64,000 nucleotides of DNA. Origin: Halomonas sp. UBA3074. GTDB taxonomy: Bacteria; Pseudomonadota; Gammaproteobacteria; Pseudomonadales; Halomonadaceae. The notes under the pieces were generated by a model. That model did not search any database and was not told where the DNA came from. It saw only the letters and a list, made by a program, of their open reading frames with translations. The position numbers and the translations under genes were made by a program. This document shows positions 33,055 through 41,620 of this stretch, in pieces (the first letter of the stretch is position 1; each line of letters opens with the position of its first letter). The stretch is taken from positions 21,155-85,154 of the forward strand of contig NZ_DFBS01000049.1 of the NCBI RefSeq assembly GCF_002366715.1. Direction: 5' to 3'.

Positions 33055-33846
33055 ATGAGTGCAAACGATGTCCTTCAGGGACCTGTCCTCGAAACCCGAG
33101 GGCTAACCAAAGAGTTCCGTGGGTTTACCGCTGTGGACGACGTCAATCTCCAGGTACAGGAAGGGCATATTCACGCGCTGATTGGCCCCAACGGCGCGGG
33201 CAAGACCACCGTCTTCAATCTATTGACCAAATTTCTGCCGCCTACCCGCGGCGATATCTTGTACCGAGGCCACTCCATCACCAGTAAAAAATCCAACGAA
33301 ATTGCCCAGCTAGGCTTGGTGCGTTCCTTCCAGATATCGGCGGTGTTTGCGCACATGACCGCGCTTGAGAATGTGCGGGTAGCGCTTCAGCGCAAGCTAG
33401 GTACCTCGTTTCATTTCTGGAAATCCGAAAAATCCCTCGATCACCTCAACGAGCGCGCCCTCGAGTTACTGGAAGAGGTGGGGCTGCGTGAGTATGCCGA
33501 TACCTTGACGGTAGAAATGCCCTACGGCCGCAAGCGAGCGCTGGAATTGGCGACCACGCTAGCGCTCGACCCCACCATGATGCTGCTCGATGAGCCGACC
33601 CAAGGCATGGGCGCAGAAGACGTTGATCGCATCGTGGCGTTGATCAAACGCGTCTCCCAAGGCCGCACAGTACTGATGGTGGAGCATAACTTAAGCGTTG
33701 TTAGCCGCCTATGCGACCGCATCACGGTATTGGCGCGGGGCGCGGTATTGGCCGAGGGCGATTACGACAGCGTGTCGCGCAACCCGCTGGTGCGTGAAGC
33801 CTATATGGGCAGAGATGCCGCTGAGGAAGAGGGAGCCACGGTATGA
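33055..33846 (+). CDS. livG: Branched-chain amino acid-type ABC transporter ATP-binding protein (LivG-like)
   Basis: Cytoplasmic ATPase of a Liv/HAAT importer. Walker A GPNGAGKTT, Q-loop RSFQISAVFAHMTALEN, a family-typical divergent signature MPYGRKRALELA and Walker B MMLLDEPTQGMG are present, with the H-loop VEHNLSVV. 263 residues. It overlaps the next ATPase gene by 4 nt. This is the first gene of a five-gene importer operon divergent from the leucine catabolic operon, which suggests leucine/isoleucine/valine or a related compound as substrate. Confidence 0.9.
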   Translation: MSANDVLQGPVLETRGLTKEFRGFTAVDDVNLQVQEGHIHALIGPNGAGKTTVFNLLTKFLPPTRGDILYRGHSITSKKSNEIAQLGLVRSFQISAVFAHMTALENVRVALQRKLGTSFHFWKSEKSLDHLNERALELLEEVGLREYADTLTVEMPYGRKRALELATTLALDPTMMLLDEPTQGMGAEDVDRIVALIKRVSQGRTVLMVEHNLSVVSRLCDRITVLARGAVLAEGDYDSVSRNPLVREAYMGRDAAEEEGATV

Positions 33847-34586
33847 TGACCGCCGAAGCACAAGCACCGATCGAAAACACGCAAAACCTGGAGATGTTGC
33901 GGGTTCAGGATCTACACGCCTTTTATGGCGAATCGCATATTCTGCACGGCGTCAATTTCGATGTGAAACGCGGCGAGCTGGTAACGCTGCTGGGTCGCAA
34001 CGGCGCCGGGCGCAGCACCACGCTAAAGTCGATCATGAACATGGTGGGGCGACGCACCGGCTCCATCGTGATCAACGGTAATGAAACGCTGACCATGAAG
34101 CCGCATCACATTCCGCGTCTAGGGGTAGGCTACTGCCCGGAAGAGCGGGGTATCTTTGCCAGTTTGGATGTTCACGAAAACCTTTTATTACCCCCCACGG
34201 TGCGTTCAGGCGGCATGAGTCTCGATGAAATCTACGCCATGTTCCCCAATCTTTACGAGCGGCGCAGAAGCCAGGGCACACGGCTTTCCGGCGGTGAGCA
34301 GCAGATGCTGGCCATGGCGCGTATTTTACGTACTGGGGCAAGGATGCTGCTGCTGGATGAAATTACCGAAGGGCTTGCCCCGGTCATCGTGCAGAAATTG
34401 GCCGAGGTACTGGTTCAGCTTAAGGAACGCGGCATGACCATCGTGCTCGTGGAGCAGAATTTCCGCTTTGCGGCCCCGCTGGCAGACCGCCACTTCGTGA
34501 TGGATCACGGTCAGATTGTCGAAGAAATCAGCGCCGCGCAGCTACCGTCGCGCCGGGAACATCTCAATTCGATGCTAGGGGTATAA
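33843..34586 (+). CDS. livF: Branched-chain amino acid-type ABC transporter ATP-binding protein (LivF-like), Walker A Lys replaced by Arg
   Basis: Second ATPase of the importer, 247 residues. The signature LSGGEQQMLAMARIL and Walker B MLLLDEITEGLAP are normal. The Walker A motif reads GRNGAGRST (51-59): the lysine that normally contacts the ATP phosphates is Arg57 (codon CGC). I recall similar arginine variants in some proteobacterial LivF-like proteins, so this may be a subfamily trait rather than damage. It overlaps livG by 4 nt, and a 167-nt gap precedes the binding-protein gene. Confidence 0.88.
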   Translation: MMTAEAQAPIENTQNLEMLRVQDLHAFYGESHILHGVNFDVKRGELVTLLGRNGAGRSTTLKSIMNMVGRRTGSIVINGNETLTMKPHHIPRLGVGYCPEERGIFASLDVHENLLLPPTVRSGGMSLDEIYAMFPNLYERRRSQGTRLSGGEQQMLAMARILRTGARMLLLDEITEGLAPVIVQKLAEVLVQLKERGMTIVLVEQNFRFAAPLADRHFVMDHGQIVEEISAAQLPSRREHLNSMLGV

Positions 34587-34753
34587 ACGCACTGATGATG
34601 AATCATTAAACACTCGTTACGCCAGGGCACGCCGCTCACCCATAATAATAGTAACCATTAATGAGCCGTTCGCACTTCCAAGACAGCTCAACGACGACTC
34701 AAAGCGACACCATCATCTCACAACAACAAAGGCCTCCGGGCCAGGAGAAAAAC

Positions 34754-35977
34754 ATGACCTTCATCAAAAAAACGCTGGCTGCCAGCATCGCCGTGGCGGC
34801 AGCTTCAAGCCTTGCTGTGTCTACCGCTCAGGCGGATATGAGCGACGGCGAAGTGCGCATTGGTTACCTGGCCGATATGTCCGGCACCTACCGTGACCTG
34901 GCAGGCCCGGGCGGCCTGACAGCGATGGAAATGGCGGTAGCCGATTTTGGTGGCAGCGTTGACGGCGCGCCTATCGTGATTTCCAGTGCCGATGATCGCA
35001 ACAGTGCCGACGTAGGCGCCAATACCGTACGTGGCTGGATCGACCAGGATAACGTCGACATGGTAGGCGGCTTGGTCGCCTCCTCGGTCTCGATCGCCGT
35101 TACCAAGGTGCTCGAAGAGAATAACGGCCTGGGGATCGTTTCCGGCTCAGCGGCTTCTAGCATTACCAACGAGCACTGCACGCCTAACCACATCCACTGG
35201 GTCTACGATACCTACCCACTGGCCAACGGTACTGCTAAAGCGGTTGTCGAGCAGGGCGGTGACAGCTGGTTCATGCTAACCGCGGATTACGCTTTCGGCC
35301 ATGCGCTTGAAGCCGATGTCACCAAGGTTGTGGAAGAGAGCGGCGGTGAGATCGTAGGCGGTGTGCGTCACCCGTTCCCAACCAGCGACTTCTCCTCTTA
35401 TATTCTTCAAGCCCAGGGCTCGGGTGCCAAGATTGTGGGCCTTGCCAACGCGGGCGCTGATACCGTTAACGCGATCACCACGGCCAGCCAGTTTGGTTTG
35501 ACGCAATCCGGCCAGCAGCTCGCGGGTCTGTTGATCTTCCTGAATGACGTTCACGCCCTTGGTCTTGAAGCCACGCAGAACCTGCTGCTAACGACCGGCT
35601 GGTACTGGGATATGGACGAGCAGTCTCGTGAATGGTCGCAGCGCTACTTCGATGAAGTGGGCCGTATGCCGACCATGGTACAAGCCGGTATCTACTCCAG
35701 CACCATGCACTACCTGAAAGCCGTAGAAGCCGCGGGCACCGACGACCCTGAAACCGTGCGTGCGCAGATGGCTGACATGCCCATCGAGGACTTTTTCGCC
35801 CGCAACGGCAGCATTCGTGAAGATGGCCGCATGATTCACGATATGTACCTGGCTCAGGTGAAAACGCCTGAAGAGTCCACCGGTGAGTGGGACCTTTACG
35901 AAATCCTCAGCACCATTCCCGCCGCAGAAGCCTACCGCCCGCTTTCTGAGAGCCAGTGCAAACTGGTACAGAACTAA
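34754..35977 (+). CDS. Periplasmic branched-chain amino acid-type binding protein
   Basis: Type I periplasmic binding protein of the Leu/Ile/Val family (Peripla_BP_6), 407 residues from ATG 34754 (AGGAG 6 nt upstream). The signal peptide MTFIKKTLAASIAVAAASSL... probably ends after AQA at residue 27. The mature domain begins VRIGYLADMSGTYRDLAGPGG. An upstream in-frame extension to 34661 lacks signal-peptide character and is rejected. Subgroup sequence (for example PFPTSDFSSYILQAQGSGAKIVGLANAG) is shared with ABC binding proteins of diverse ligands, so the substrate is inferred from the neighbouring catabolic genes. Confidence 0.9.
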   Translation: MTFIKKTLAASIAVAAASSLAVSTAQADMSDGEVRIGYLADMSGTYRDLAGPGGLTAMEMAVADFGGSVDGAPIVISSADDRNSADVGANTVRGWIDQDNVDMVGGLVASSVSIAVTKVLEENNGLGIVSGSAASSITNEHCTPNHIHWVYDTYPLANGTAKAVVEQGGDSWFMLTADYAFGHALEADVTKVVEESGGEIVGGVRHPFPTSDFSSYILQAQGSGAKIVGLANAGADTVNAITTASQFGLTQSGQQLAGLLIFLNDVHALGLEATQNLLLTTGWYWDMDEQSREWSQRYFDEVGRMPTMVQAGIYSSTMHYLKAVEAAGTDDPETVRAQMADMPIEDFFARNGSIREDGRMIHDMYLAQVKTPEESTGEWDLYEILSTIPAAEAYRPLSESQCKLVQN

Positions 35978-36028
35978 TCTCAGGCAGCACTTCCGCTAGG
36001 AAGTCATCGCAAGAGATGTGCAAAACCG

Positions 36029-36051
36029 GTTGGCGGCAAGTTGCCGCCAAC
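36029..36051 (+). repeat. Strong hairpin between binding-protein and permease genes
   Basis: GTTGGCGGCA-AGT-TGCCGCCAAC is a perfect 10-bp stem with a 3-nt loop, 51 nt after the binding-protein stop and 26 nt before the permease start. It has only a weak T-stretch. Such intercistronic hairpins protect the abundant binding-protein mRNA or attenuate read-through. Confidence 0.65.
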
Positions 36052-36077
36052 TGTTTGATGGCGAGGAGAGTCGCGTT

Positions 36078-36965
36078 ATGACGATGATATTCGGCGTGCC
36101 ATTGGCCGTCTTCATGGGCCAGCTGACGCTAGGTCTAGTGAACGGCGCCTTTTACGCACTGCTTAGCCTGGGCCTGGCGGTCATCTTCGGCCTGTTGAAG
36201 ATCGTCAACTTCGCCCACGGGGCGCAATACATGCTGGGGGCCTTCGCCGCGCTGTTAGGCTTTCGTTACCTAGGCATTAACTACTGGCTGGCGCTGCTGT
36301 TAGTTCCCCTTGTGGTGGGTGCTTTCGGCGTACTGCTGGAGCGCTTTCTGCTGCGCCGAATTGCCCATTTGGATCATCTCTATGGGCTGCTGCTGACCTT
36401 TGGTCTGGCACTGATTTTTGAAGGCACGCTGGTCAACTTCTTTGGGGTGTCCGGCGCGCGTTACGCAACGCCTGAGATACTGCAGGGCGGCTTGAACCTG
36501 GGGTTCATGTTCTTGCCCACGTATCGTGCCTGGGTGCTGGTCGCGGCGCTGGCGATGTGCCTGTTCACCTGGTTCATGATCGAGCGGACGCGGTTGGGAG
36601 CCTACCTGCGGGCGGGCACTGAAAACTCGCAGTTGATGCAGGCGTTTGGCGTTAATGTGCCGCTGCTGATTACCCTTACCTATGGCTTCGGCGTGGCCCT
36701 GGCAGCGTTCGCAGGTGTGCTTGCCGCGCCGCTCTATCCGGTTTCACCCACCATGGGTTCCAGCCTCTTGATCGTGGTGTTCGCGGTCGTGGTGATTGGG
36801 GGGATGGGTTCGATCCTGGGTGCCATTATTACAGGCCTGGCGATGGGTATCATCGAAGGCCTGACCAAGGTGTACTACCCAGAGGCCTCTAATACGGTGA
36901 TCTTCTTCGTCATGATCGTCGTGCTCATGTTGCGCCCAGTCGGGCTGTTCGGTAAGGAGGCATAA
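36078..36965 (+). CDS. livH: Branched-chain amino acid-type ABC transporter permease (LivH-like)
   Basis: Inner-membrane permease of the importer with about eight TM helices. The N-terminal LGLVNGAFYALLSLGLAVIFGLLKIVNFAHG is the LivH signature and the EAA-like loop FGVNVPLLITL... is present near the C-terminal third. ATG 36078 preceded by GAGGAG gives 295 residues; the frame is open 20 codons further upstream through the intercistronic hairpin, which is unlikely to be translated. Confidence 0.9.
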   Translation: MTMIFGVPLAVFMGQLTLGLVNGAFYALLSLGLAVIFGLLKIVNFAHGAQYMLGAFAALLGFRYLGINYWLALLLVPLVVGAFGVLLERFLLRRIAHLDHLYGLLLTFGLALIFEGTLVNFFGVSGARYATPEILQGGLNLGFMFLPTYRAWVLVAALAMCLFTWFMIERTRLGAYLRAGTENSQLMQAFGVNVPLLITLTYGFGVALAAFAGVLAAPLYPVSPTMGSSLLIVVFAVVVIGGMGSILGAIITGLAMGIIEGLTKVYYPEASNTVIFFVMIVVLMLRPVGLFGKEA

Positions 36966-36967
36966 GC

Positions 36968-37963
36968 ATGATGACCGAATCTCAACCAATGGCGGCACCC
37001 TCAGCGGTGATGGAGCGCCAAAAGCGCGCCAAGTTTCGCCGTAATATGTTTTATCTGGCGCTGATCGTAGTGGGGCTGGTAGCACCGTTTCTTGCCTACC
37101 CCGTGTTTCTGATGAAAGTGCTCTGTTTTGCGCTGTTCGCCTGCGCCTTCAACCTGCTGCTTGGCTATGCGGGGTTGTTATCCTTCGGGCATGCGGCGTT
37201 CTTGGCCACCGGCGGCTATGTGACCGGCTATTTGCTAGCAAGCTACCCAGGGCTAACGCCAGAGCTGGGTATTATCGCTGGCACCGTGATGGCGACCTTG
37301 TTGGGCGTGCTGTTCGGGGTGCTCTCCATTCGTCGCCAGGGGATCTATTTTGCCATGGTGACCCTGGCCATCGCTCAGCTAGTGTATTTCATGTTTGTGC
37401 AGGCGCCGTTTACTGGCGGTGAAGATGGCTTACACGGCGTACCGCGCGGTGAGTTGTTTGGCTTTATCAGCCTGAGCAGCAATCTGGCGATGTACTACTT
37501 CGTGTTCGCGATCTTCATCTTCGGCTTTGCGCTGATTCAGCGCACGGTGCACTCGCCGTTTGGCCAGGTTTTAAAAGCAATTCGTGAAAATGAGCCCCGC
37601 GCGGTATCGCTGGGCTACAACGCCGATGCCTACAAGCTGGTAGCGTTCGTGATATCTGCCGGTTTGGCCGGGCTGGCTGGTTCGACCAAAACCGTGGTCT
37701 TCCAGTTAGCCTCGCTCACCGATGCTCACTGGCATATGTCTGGCGAGGTCATTCTGATGACCCTGCTGGGTGGAGTAGGGACGCTGCTTGGCCCCTTAAT
37801 GGGGGCGGGCATAGTGGTTAGCCTTCAGCATATTTTGGCCCAATCGCCGCTGGGCAACTGGGTGAGCGTGATCCTCGGCATTATCTTTGTGTTCTGTGTG
37901 CTTAGCTTCCGCAGCGGTATCGTCGGCGAGCTGGACAAAATGTACCGGAAAAACTTCAAGTAG
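36968..37963 (+). CDS. livM: Branched-chain amino acid-type ABC transporter permease (LivM-like)
   Basis: Second permease, 331 residues, about ten TM helices after a cytoplasmic N-terminus of 25 residues. The LivM signature FNLLLGYAGLLSFGHAAFLATGGYVTGY and the coupling loop GQVLKAIRENEPRAVSLGYN are clear. AAGGAGG (36954-36960) is 7 nt before ATG 36968. It is the last gene of the operon; a strong terminator follows 44 nt later. Confidence 0.92.
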   Translation: MMTESQPMAAPSAVMERQKRAKFRRNMFYLALIVVGLVAPFLAYPVFLMKVLCFALFACAFNLLLGYAGLLSFGHAAFLATGGYVTGYLLASYPGLTPELGIIAGTVMATLLGVLFGVLSIRRQGIYFAMVTLAIAQLVYFMFVQAPFTGGEDGLHGVPRGELFGFISLSSNLAMYYFVFAIFIFGFALIQRTVHSPFGQVLKAIRENEPRAVSLGYNADAYKLVAFVISAGLAGLAGSTKTVVFQLASLTDAHWHMSGEVILMTLLGGVGTLLGPLMGAGIVVSLQHILAQSPLGNWVSVILGIIFVFCVLSFRSGIVGELDKMYRKNFK

Positions 37964-38007
37964 TCCTTAGAGACGACTTTGTCTCGTGCTTATCGATTCT
38001 TCCCATT

Positions 38008-38031
38008 GGGCGCCGTTTGGCGCCCTTTTTT
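38008..38031 (+). terminator. Rho-independent terminator of the liv operon
   Basis: GGGCGCC-GTTT-GGCGCCC stem-loop followed by TTTTTT, 44 nt after the livM stop. Confidence 0.9.
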
Positions 38032-38139
38032 CTCGTCTCTTTTCTTATACGATGCTCAGGATTTTCATACGACCCTCGAGCCTCTACACCTAAGGTCGCA
38101 AGCGCATGCAGGTTGCTTGTGATCGGGTAAATGGATAAG

Positions 38140-38155
38140 TTAACGTTAACGTCAA
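38140..38155. promoter_or_regulatory. LiuR-type operator before the valine genes
   Basis: TTAACGTTAACGTCAA differs from the liuR palindrome at two positions and lies 46 nt before the isobutyryl-CoA dehydrogenase ATG. It links the valine branch to the same regulator. Confidence 0.65.
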
Positions 38156-38201
38156 TTATAACGACAACAGCAGTGCGCACGCGCATTTGCGGAGATACGC
38201 C

Positions 38202-39356
38202 ATGAATTTTGAACTCAACGAAGACCAGGTCGCCTTTGCCGATATGGCGCGGGCGTTTGCCCAAAACGAGCTAGAGCCTCATGCGGCCGAGTGGGACCAA
38301 ACCTCTTTCTTTCCGGTTGATGTGATTCGCAAAGCGGGCGAGCTTGGGTTTTGCTCGCTGTATGCCCCAGAAAGCGTAGGCGGGTTAGGGCTTTCGCGGC
38401 TGGATGCCAGCATCATTTTCGAGCAGCTCGCCATGGGCTGCACCTCGACCACCGCGTATCTGACCATTCATAACATGGTGACCTGGATGCTGGCGAATTT
38501 CGGCACCCCAGACGCAGTCGAGCAGTGGGGCGCAAGGCTAGCCACGGGTGAGCTGCTGGGCTCCTACTGCCTGACCGAACCCAACTCAGGCTCCGATGCC
38601 GCCTCGCTAAAAACCACCGCCAAGCGCGATGGCGATCACTACGTGCTGACCGGCAGCAAGATGTTTATTTCCGGCGCGGGTAGTACCGATTTCCTGGTGG
38701 TGATGGCGCGCACCGGCGGTGAGGGGGCTAGCGGTGTGTCAGCGTTTGCGGTCGATGCCAAGAGCGAAGGCATCAGCTACGGGCGCAAGGAAGAGAAGAT
38801 GGGCTGGAACAGCCAGCCCACTCGCATGATCACGTTTGAAGATGTGCGGGTGCCCGCTAATCATTTGCTCGGTAACGAAGGCGACGGCTTTAAAATCGCC
38901 ATGAAAGGCCTTGATGGGGGGCGGATCAATATTGCTACCTGCTCGATCGGCACCGCGCAGCAGGCGATCAACAAGGCACGGGAATACATGCTCGAGCGCA
39001 AACAGTTCGGCAAACGACTCGCCGAGTTCCAGGCGTTGCAGTTCCGCTTGGCCGATATGGTCACCGAGTTAGTCGCTGCACGCCAACTGGTGCGTATGGC
39101 CGCCACCAAGCTGGACGCTGGCCACGCCGATGCGCCGACCTACTGTGCCATGGCCAAGCGCTTTGCCACCGATGTGGGCTTCAAAGTGTGCGACGAAGCG
39201 CTGCAAATGTACGGCGGCAACGGCTATATCAAGGAGTACCCCATGGAGCGCTACGTGCGCGATACCCGGGTACACCGGATTCTCGAAGGCACCAACGAAA
39301 TCATGCGCCTGATCATCTCCCGTCGGGTATTGGCAGACGGCGCCACCGAGCTGTAA
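38202..39356 (+). CDS. Isobutyryl-CoA dehydrogenase-like acyl-CoA dehydrogenase
   Basis: FAD acyl-CoA dehydrogenase most like isobutyryl-CoA dehydrogenase (ACAD8) of valine breakdown: MNFELNEDQVAF, TTAYLTIHNMVTWMLANFG, YCLTEPNSGSDAASLKT and the C-terminal RILEGTNEIMRLIISRR with the catalytic glutamate in the EGTNE motif. ATG 38202 has GGAG 7 nt upstream and gives 384 residues; a start at 38187 is also open but lacks a binding site. Downstream hydrolase and dehydrogenase genes carry out later valine steps. Confidence 0.9.
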   Translation: MNFELNEDQVAFADMARAFAQNELEPHAAEWDQTSFFPVDVIRKAGELGFCSLYAPESVGGLGLSRLDASIIFEQLAMGCTSTTAYLTIHNMVTWMLANFGTPDAVEQWGARLATGELLGSYCLTEPNSGSDAASLKTTAKRDGDHYVLTGSKMFISGAGSTDFLVVMARTGGEGASGVSAFAVDAKSEGISYGRKEEKMGWNSQPTRMITFEDVRVPANHLLGNEGDGFKIAMKGLDGGRINIATCSIGTAQQAINKAREYMLERKQFGKRLAEFQALQFRLADMVTELVAARQLVRMAATKLDAGHADAPTYCAMAKRFATDVGFKVCDEALQMYGGNGYIKEYPMERYVRDTRVHRILEGTNEIMRLIISRRVLADGATEL

Positions 39357-39372
39357 AGGATAAGGAATGCCC

Positions 39373-40488
39373 ATGAGCAGTGTACTGTTTACCGAACATC
39401 CCGCCCAAGACGGCCACGTCATCGCCGAAATAAAGCTGGATGCCGAGCGCTCGCTGAACGCGTTAACGCTCGAAATGTGCGAAGCGATGTTGCCGCGCCT
39501 TCGCGAATGGGCCACCGACGAACGCGTGGTGGCGATCTTGCTGGATAGCGCAGGCGAGAAAGCGTTCTGTGCCGGTGGTGATGTCGTCAATCTGTATAAA
39601 ACGATCACCGGCGAGGGCGACCCCAGCTTTCCCGAGCGCTTTTTCGAGACCGAGTACCGGCTCGACTATTTACTGCACACTTATCCCAAACCGGTGATCT
39701 GCTGGGGGAGCGGTATTGTCATGGGCGGCGGCATGGGGCTATTGAGTGCCAGCAGCCACCGCGTGGTGACCGAAACCTCGCGCCTGGCCATGCCAGAAGT
39801 CACTATCGGCCTTTACCCGGATGTGGGCGCCAGTTGGTTCTTGAACCGCCTGCCCAATGGCACAGGTCGCTTTTTAGCCATGACCGGCTGTCAGGTCAGC
39901 GCGCCGGATGCCGTTCACCTCGGTCTGGCCGACCGCTGTATTGCCAGCCACCACCGGGATGCCTTGCTGCAGCAATTGATTGATGCGCGCTGGGGGAAAG
40001 GCGCCGACACCGATGCCCACGGCGTGGTCAACCGCATTATGCGCGAGCTAGAGCAAACCTCGCAGCCGGTGTTTGCCGAGCTGGAAGCGCCCGTTTATCA
40101 GCACGCCACGCTGATTCGCGAGCTGATGGATCACGACAGCGTCGAGCAGATCGTTGCCGCCATTGCCGCGGTAAAAAGCGAGAATAAGTGGTTCAACAAA
40201 GCGCAGAAAACGCTGGCCCACGGCAGCCCGGTGTCCATCAAGCTGATTGATGAACAGTTGAAGCGCGCCAAACACATGTCGCTGGCGGAAGTGTTCCAGT
40301 TTGAAATGGCGCTTTCGGTGCAGTGCTGCCGGCACCGCGAATTTCCAGAGGGTGTGCGCGCGCTGCTGGTCGATAAAGATGGCCAGCCCGCATGGACTTA
40401 CCCGGACGTCGCTTCGGTCGAACAGAGTTTTATCGATGAGCTGTTAGCCTCGCCATGGGACACCAGCCCGCTCGCCGATCTAAAATAA
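39373..40488 (+). CDS. 3-hydroxyisobutyryl-CoA hydrolase (enoyl-CoA hydratase/isomerase family)
   Basis: Crotonase-family hydrolase releasing 3-hydroxyisobutyrate from its CoA ester. Family hallmarks are LDSAGEKAFCAGGDVVNLY, GIVMGGGMGLLSASSHRVVTE, MPEVTIGLYPDVGASWFLNRLP and the ~370-residue length, longer than ordinary enoyl-CoA hydratases. ATG 39373 is 6 nt from AAGGA and preferred to the in-frame ATG at 39367 that abuts it; 371 residues. It lies 16 nt after the dehydrogenase gene. Confidence 0.92.
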   Translation: MSSVLFTEHPAQDGHVIAEIKLDAERSLNALTLEMCEAMLPRLREWATDERVVAILLDSAGEKAFCAGGDVVNLYKTITGEGDPSFPERFFETEYRLDYLLHTYPKPVICWGSGIVMGGGMGLLSASSHRVVTETSRLAMPEVTIGLYPDVGASWFLNRLPNGTGRFLAMTGCQVSAPDAVHLGLADRCIASHHRDALLQQLIDARWGKGADTDAHGVVNRIMRELEQTSQPVFAELEAPVYQHATLIRELMDHDSVEQIVAAIAAVKSENKWFNKAQKTLAHGSPVSIKLIDEQLKRAKHMSLAEVFQFEMALSVQCCRHREFPEGVRALLVDKDGQPAWTYPDVASVEQSFIDELLASPWDTSPLADLK

Positions 40489-40537
40489 CTAGCATCCCAA
40501 CGTCACTCCTCATCAACGAATAATAAGGACAACACGC

Positions 40538-41431
40538 ATGACTACCGTCGCGTTTATCGGTTTAGGCAATATGGGTGGCCCGATGGCCGCCAACCTTTCA
40601 AAGGCAGGGTTTAACGTTCGCGCTTTTGACCTTTCGGAAGCGGCGCTGGAAACCGCCAAAGCCAACGGCTGCGAAGTCGCGTTTTCAGCCCAAGAAGCCG
40701 CCACCGGTGCGGATTTCGTCATCTCCATGCTGCCCGCCGGCAAGCACGTGCGCGACCTGTATGTTGAGGGCGATGCGCCGCTGTTCGAGGTGATCAAGCA
40801 AAGCGCGCTGGTGATCGACTGTTCCACCATCGATGCCGACACCGCCCGCAGCGTGGCCGCTGAAGGCGAGAAGCTGGGCATTAGCTTTGTGGATGCGCCG
40901 GTGTCCGGCGGGGTAGGCGGCGCGCAAGCGGGCACGCTGACCTTTATCGTGGGTGGCTCGGATGCTCAGTTCGAACAGGCCAAACTGGTGCTGGACGTGA
41001 TGGGCAAAAACATTTTCCACGCCGGGGACCATGGCGCCGGGCAAGTAGCCAAAGTGTGCAACAACATGTTGCTCTCGATCCTGATGGCGGGCACCTGCGA
41101 AGCGATCAATATGGGCGTTAAAAACGGCCTCGACCCAGCGGTGCTTTCAGAAATCATGAAGCAGAGCTCTGGTGGCAACTGGGCGCTCAACGTTTATAAC
41201 CCTTACCCAGGCGTCATGGAAAACGCCCCGGCCTCCAAAGATTACCAGGGCGGCTTCCAAGTCGACCTGATGATCAAGGATCTGGGCCTGGCCATGGATG
41301 TCAGCCAGCAAAGCGCCTCCGCAGTACCCATGGGCTCCGCCGCCCGCTCGCTGTTTACCCTGCATAAAGCGAAAGGCAACGGCAAACTCGACTTCTCCAG
41401 CCTGATGAAGCTGTATCAGGATGAAGCGTAA
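40538..41431 (+). CDS. mmsB: 3-hydroxyisobutyrate dehydrogenase
   Basis: NAD-dependent oxidation of 3-hydroxyisobutyrate to methylmalonate semialdehyde in valine catabolism. It has the Rossmann motif FIGLGNMGGPMAANL, the substrate motif DAPVSGGVGGAQAGTLTF and catalytic Lys172 in GAGQVAKVCNNM. 297 residues. It closes a three-gene valine unit; the next enzyme, methylmalonate-semialdehyde dehydrogenase (mmsA), is not in the window. Confidence 0.94.
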   Translation: MTTVAFIGLGNMGGPMAANLSKAGFNVRAFDLSEAALETAKANGCEVAFSAQEAATGADFVISMLPAGKHVRDLYVEGDAPLFEVIKQSALVIDCSTIDADTARSVAAEGEKLGISFVDAPVSGGVGGAQAGTLTFIVGGSDAQFEQAKLVLDVMGKNIFHAGDHGAGQVAKVCNNMLLSILMAGTCEAINMGVKNGLDPAVLSEIMKQSSGGNWALNVYNPYPGVMENAPASKDYQGGFQVDLMIKDLGLAMDVSQQSASAVPMGSAARSLFTLHKAKGNGKLDFSSLMKLYQDEA

Positions 41432-41465
41432 AACGAGAGGCGAGAGGAGTAAGAGGTGAGGGGTG

Positions 41466-41497
41466 TAGCGCGTGGTAACGATTAGCGAGTGCAGCGA
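41466..41497 (+). repeat. Dispersed intergenic repeat, copy A
   Basis: A 32-bp segment (starting TAGCGCGTGGTAACGATTAG) matches 28 of 32 positions of a second copy at 43446-43477. Both copies are intergenic and followed by unrelated sequence. This fits a REP-like or boundary repeat of the genome. Confidence 0.7.
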
Positions 41498-41533
41498 GAA
41501 ACCAGGCACCCGTATGGACGGCCCCGCGCGAAT

Positions 41534-41550
41534 GGGCGGCAAAGCCGCCC
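41534..41550 (+). repeat. GC-rich hairpin upstream of the glutathione transferase gene
   Basis: GGGCGGC-AAA-GCCGCCC, a perfect 7-bp stem without a T-run, within the 190-bp gap after mmsB. It could end mmsB transcripts weakly or be part of the adjacent repeat unit. Confidence 0.5.
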
Positions 41551-41620
41551 CCAACTTGCCACCCAACCCCGCGAGAGGCAAACTCAGCTTCCTCACTCTG
41601 CTCAAACAAAAAGGATTGCC

